Shown: one piece after another, positions 63,992 to 64,000 of the stretch
How positions within the stretch are numbered: the first letter of the stretch is position 1
How the letters are laid out: the number at the start of each line of letters is the position of its first letter
Source of the DNA: Rhodospirillaceae bacterium
Lineage (GTDB): Bacteria > Pseudomonadota > Alphaproteobacteria > CACIAM-22H2
NCBI GenBank assembly: GCA_022843945.1
Contig: JALHMR010000004.1
Location: forward strand, 124,001 to 188,000
DNA length: 64,000 nt
Direction of reading: 5' to 3'
Notes under the pieces: generated by a model
What the model saw: only the letters and a program-made list of their open reading frames with translations
What the model was told of the DNA's origin: nothing
Database searches by the model: none
Program-made: the position numbers and the translations under genes

Positions 63992-64000
63992 GGCGACGGC

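Overview
This 64-kb window is high-GC, densely coded chromosome of an alphaproteobacterium, probably a Rhodospirillales/Reyranella-like lineage. The lineage call is inference. It rests on a Shemin-type 5-aminolevulinate synthase, the DnaJ-like/cobS/cobT block, an RHH_4-type ribbon-helix-helix protein, a class of small exported proteins beside xerD and aroKB, and many TauT, TRAP and Dpp-type transporters. I see no rRNA, tRNA, CRISPR array or recognisable insertion sequence.

Region 1 (1-17.95 kb) starts with the 5' end of a gamma-glutamyltransferase gene, an aldo/keto reductase and a TPR/2OG-oxygenase gene. It then holds the most interesting locus of the window. A divergent GntR/UTRA regulator faces a roughly 14.5-kb, almost gap-free gene cluster: suyA-suyB-like sulfolactate sulfo-lyase subunits, an SdhB-like Fe-S subunit, two cytochrome-b anchor subunits, a TauE/SafE sulfite-exporter-type permease, a TauT-type ABC importer, a two-subunit class I fumarase-type hydratase, an SdhA-like flavoprotein without the flavinylation histidine, a SlcC-like and a ComC-like 2-hydroxyacid dehydrogenase pair, an unknown exported protein, a family III CoA-transferase and a mesaconyl-C4-CoA-hydratase-like protein. 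SuyAB, SlcC, ComC and a TauE exporter are the known sulfolactate racemisation/desulfonation set. Here they are merged with a dehydrogenase-hydratase module. I propose that the cluster degrades a sulfonated carboxylate, possibly a sulfo-dicarboxylate such as sulfosuccinate.

Region 2 (18-36 kb) is mostly housekeeping: DnaJ-like protein, cobaltochelatase CobS/CobT, DUF805 protein, dienelactone hydrolase, phytase-esterase-like protein, ribosomal protein L28, MeaB, AccA, malate synthase, XerD with an exported repeat protein and a 50-aa membrane protein, AroK/AroB, a CorC/HlyC-type CBS membrane protein, a soluble CBS protein and a DUF2889 protein.

Region 3 (36-50.6 kb) holds a probably leaderless RHH regulator, BolA, a PadR-like regulator, hemA with a perfect FNR/FixK box, a class III aminotransferase, a TRAP transporter, a MetE-like zinc protein, a GNAT acetyltransferase and a complete five-gene Dpp-type ABC operon.

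Region 4 (50.6-55.5 kb) is a lower-GC accessory island: two HAD phosphatases, an HldE-like sugar kinase, a DAO-family FAD oxidoreductase and an MFS exporter. It ends at a mannose-1-phosphate guanylyltransferase gene. Region 5 (57-64 kb) holds a ribokinase and a minus-strand ABC/hydroxypyruvate-isomerase operon that lacks ATPase genes. A lower-GC segment with one unknown membrane protein interrupts that operon.
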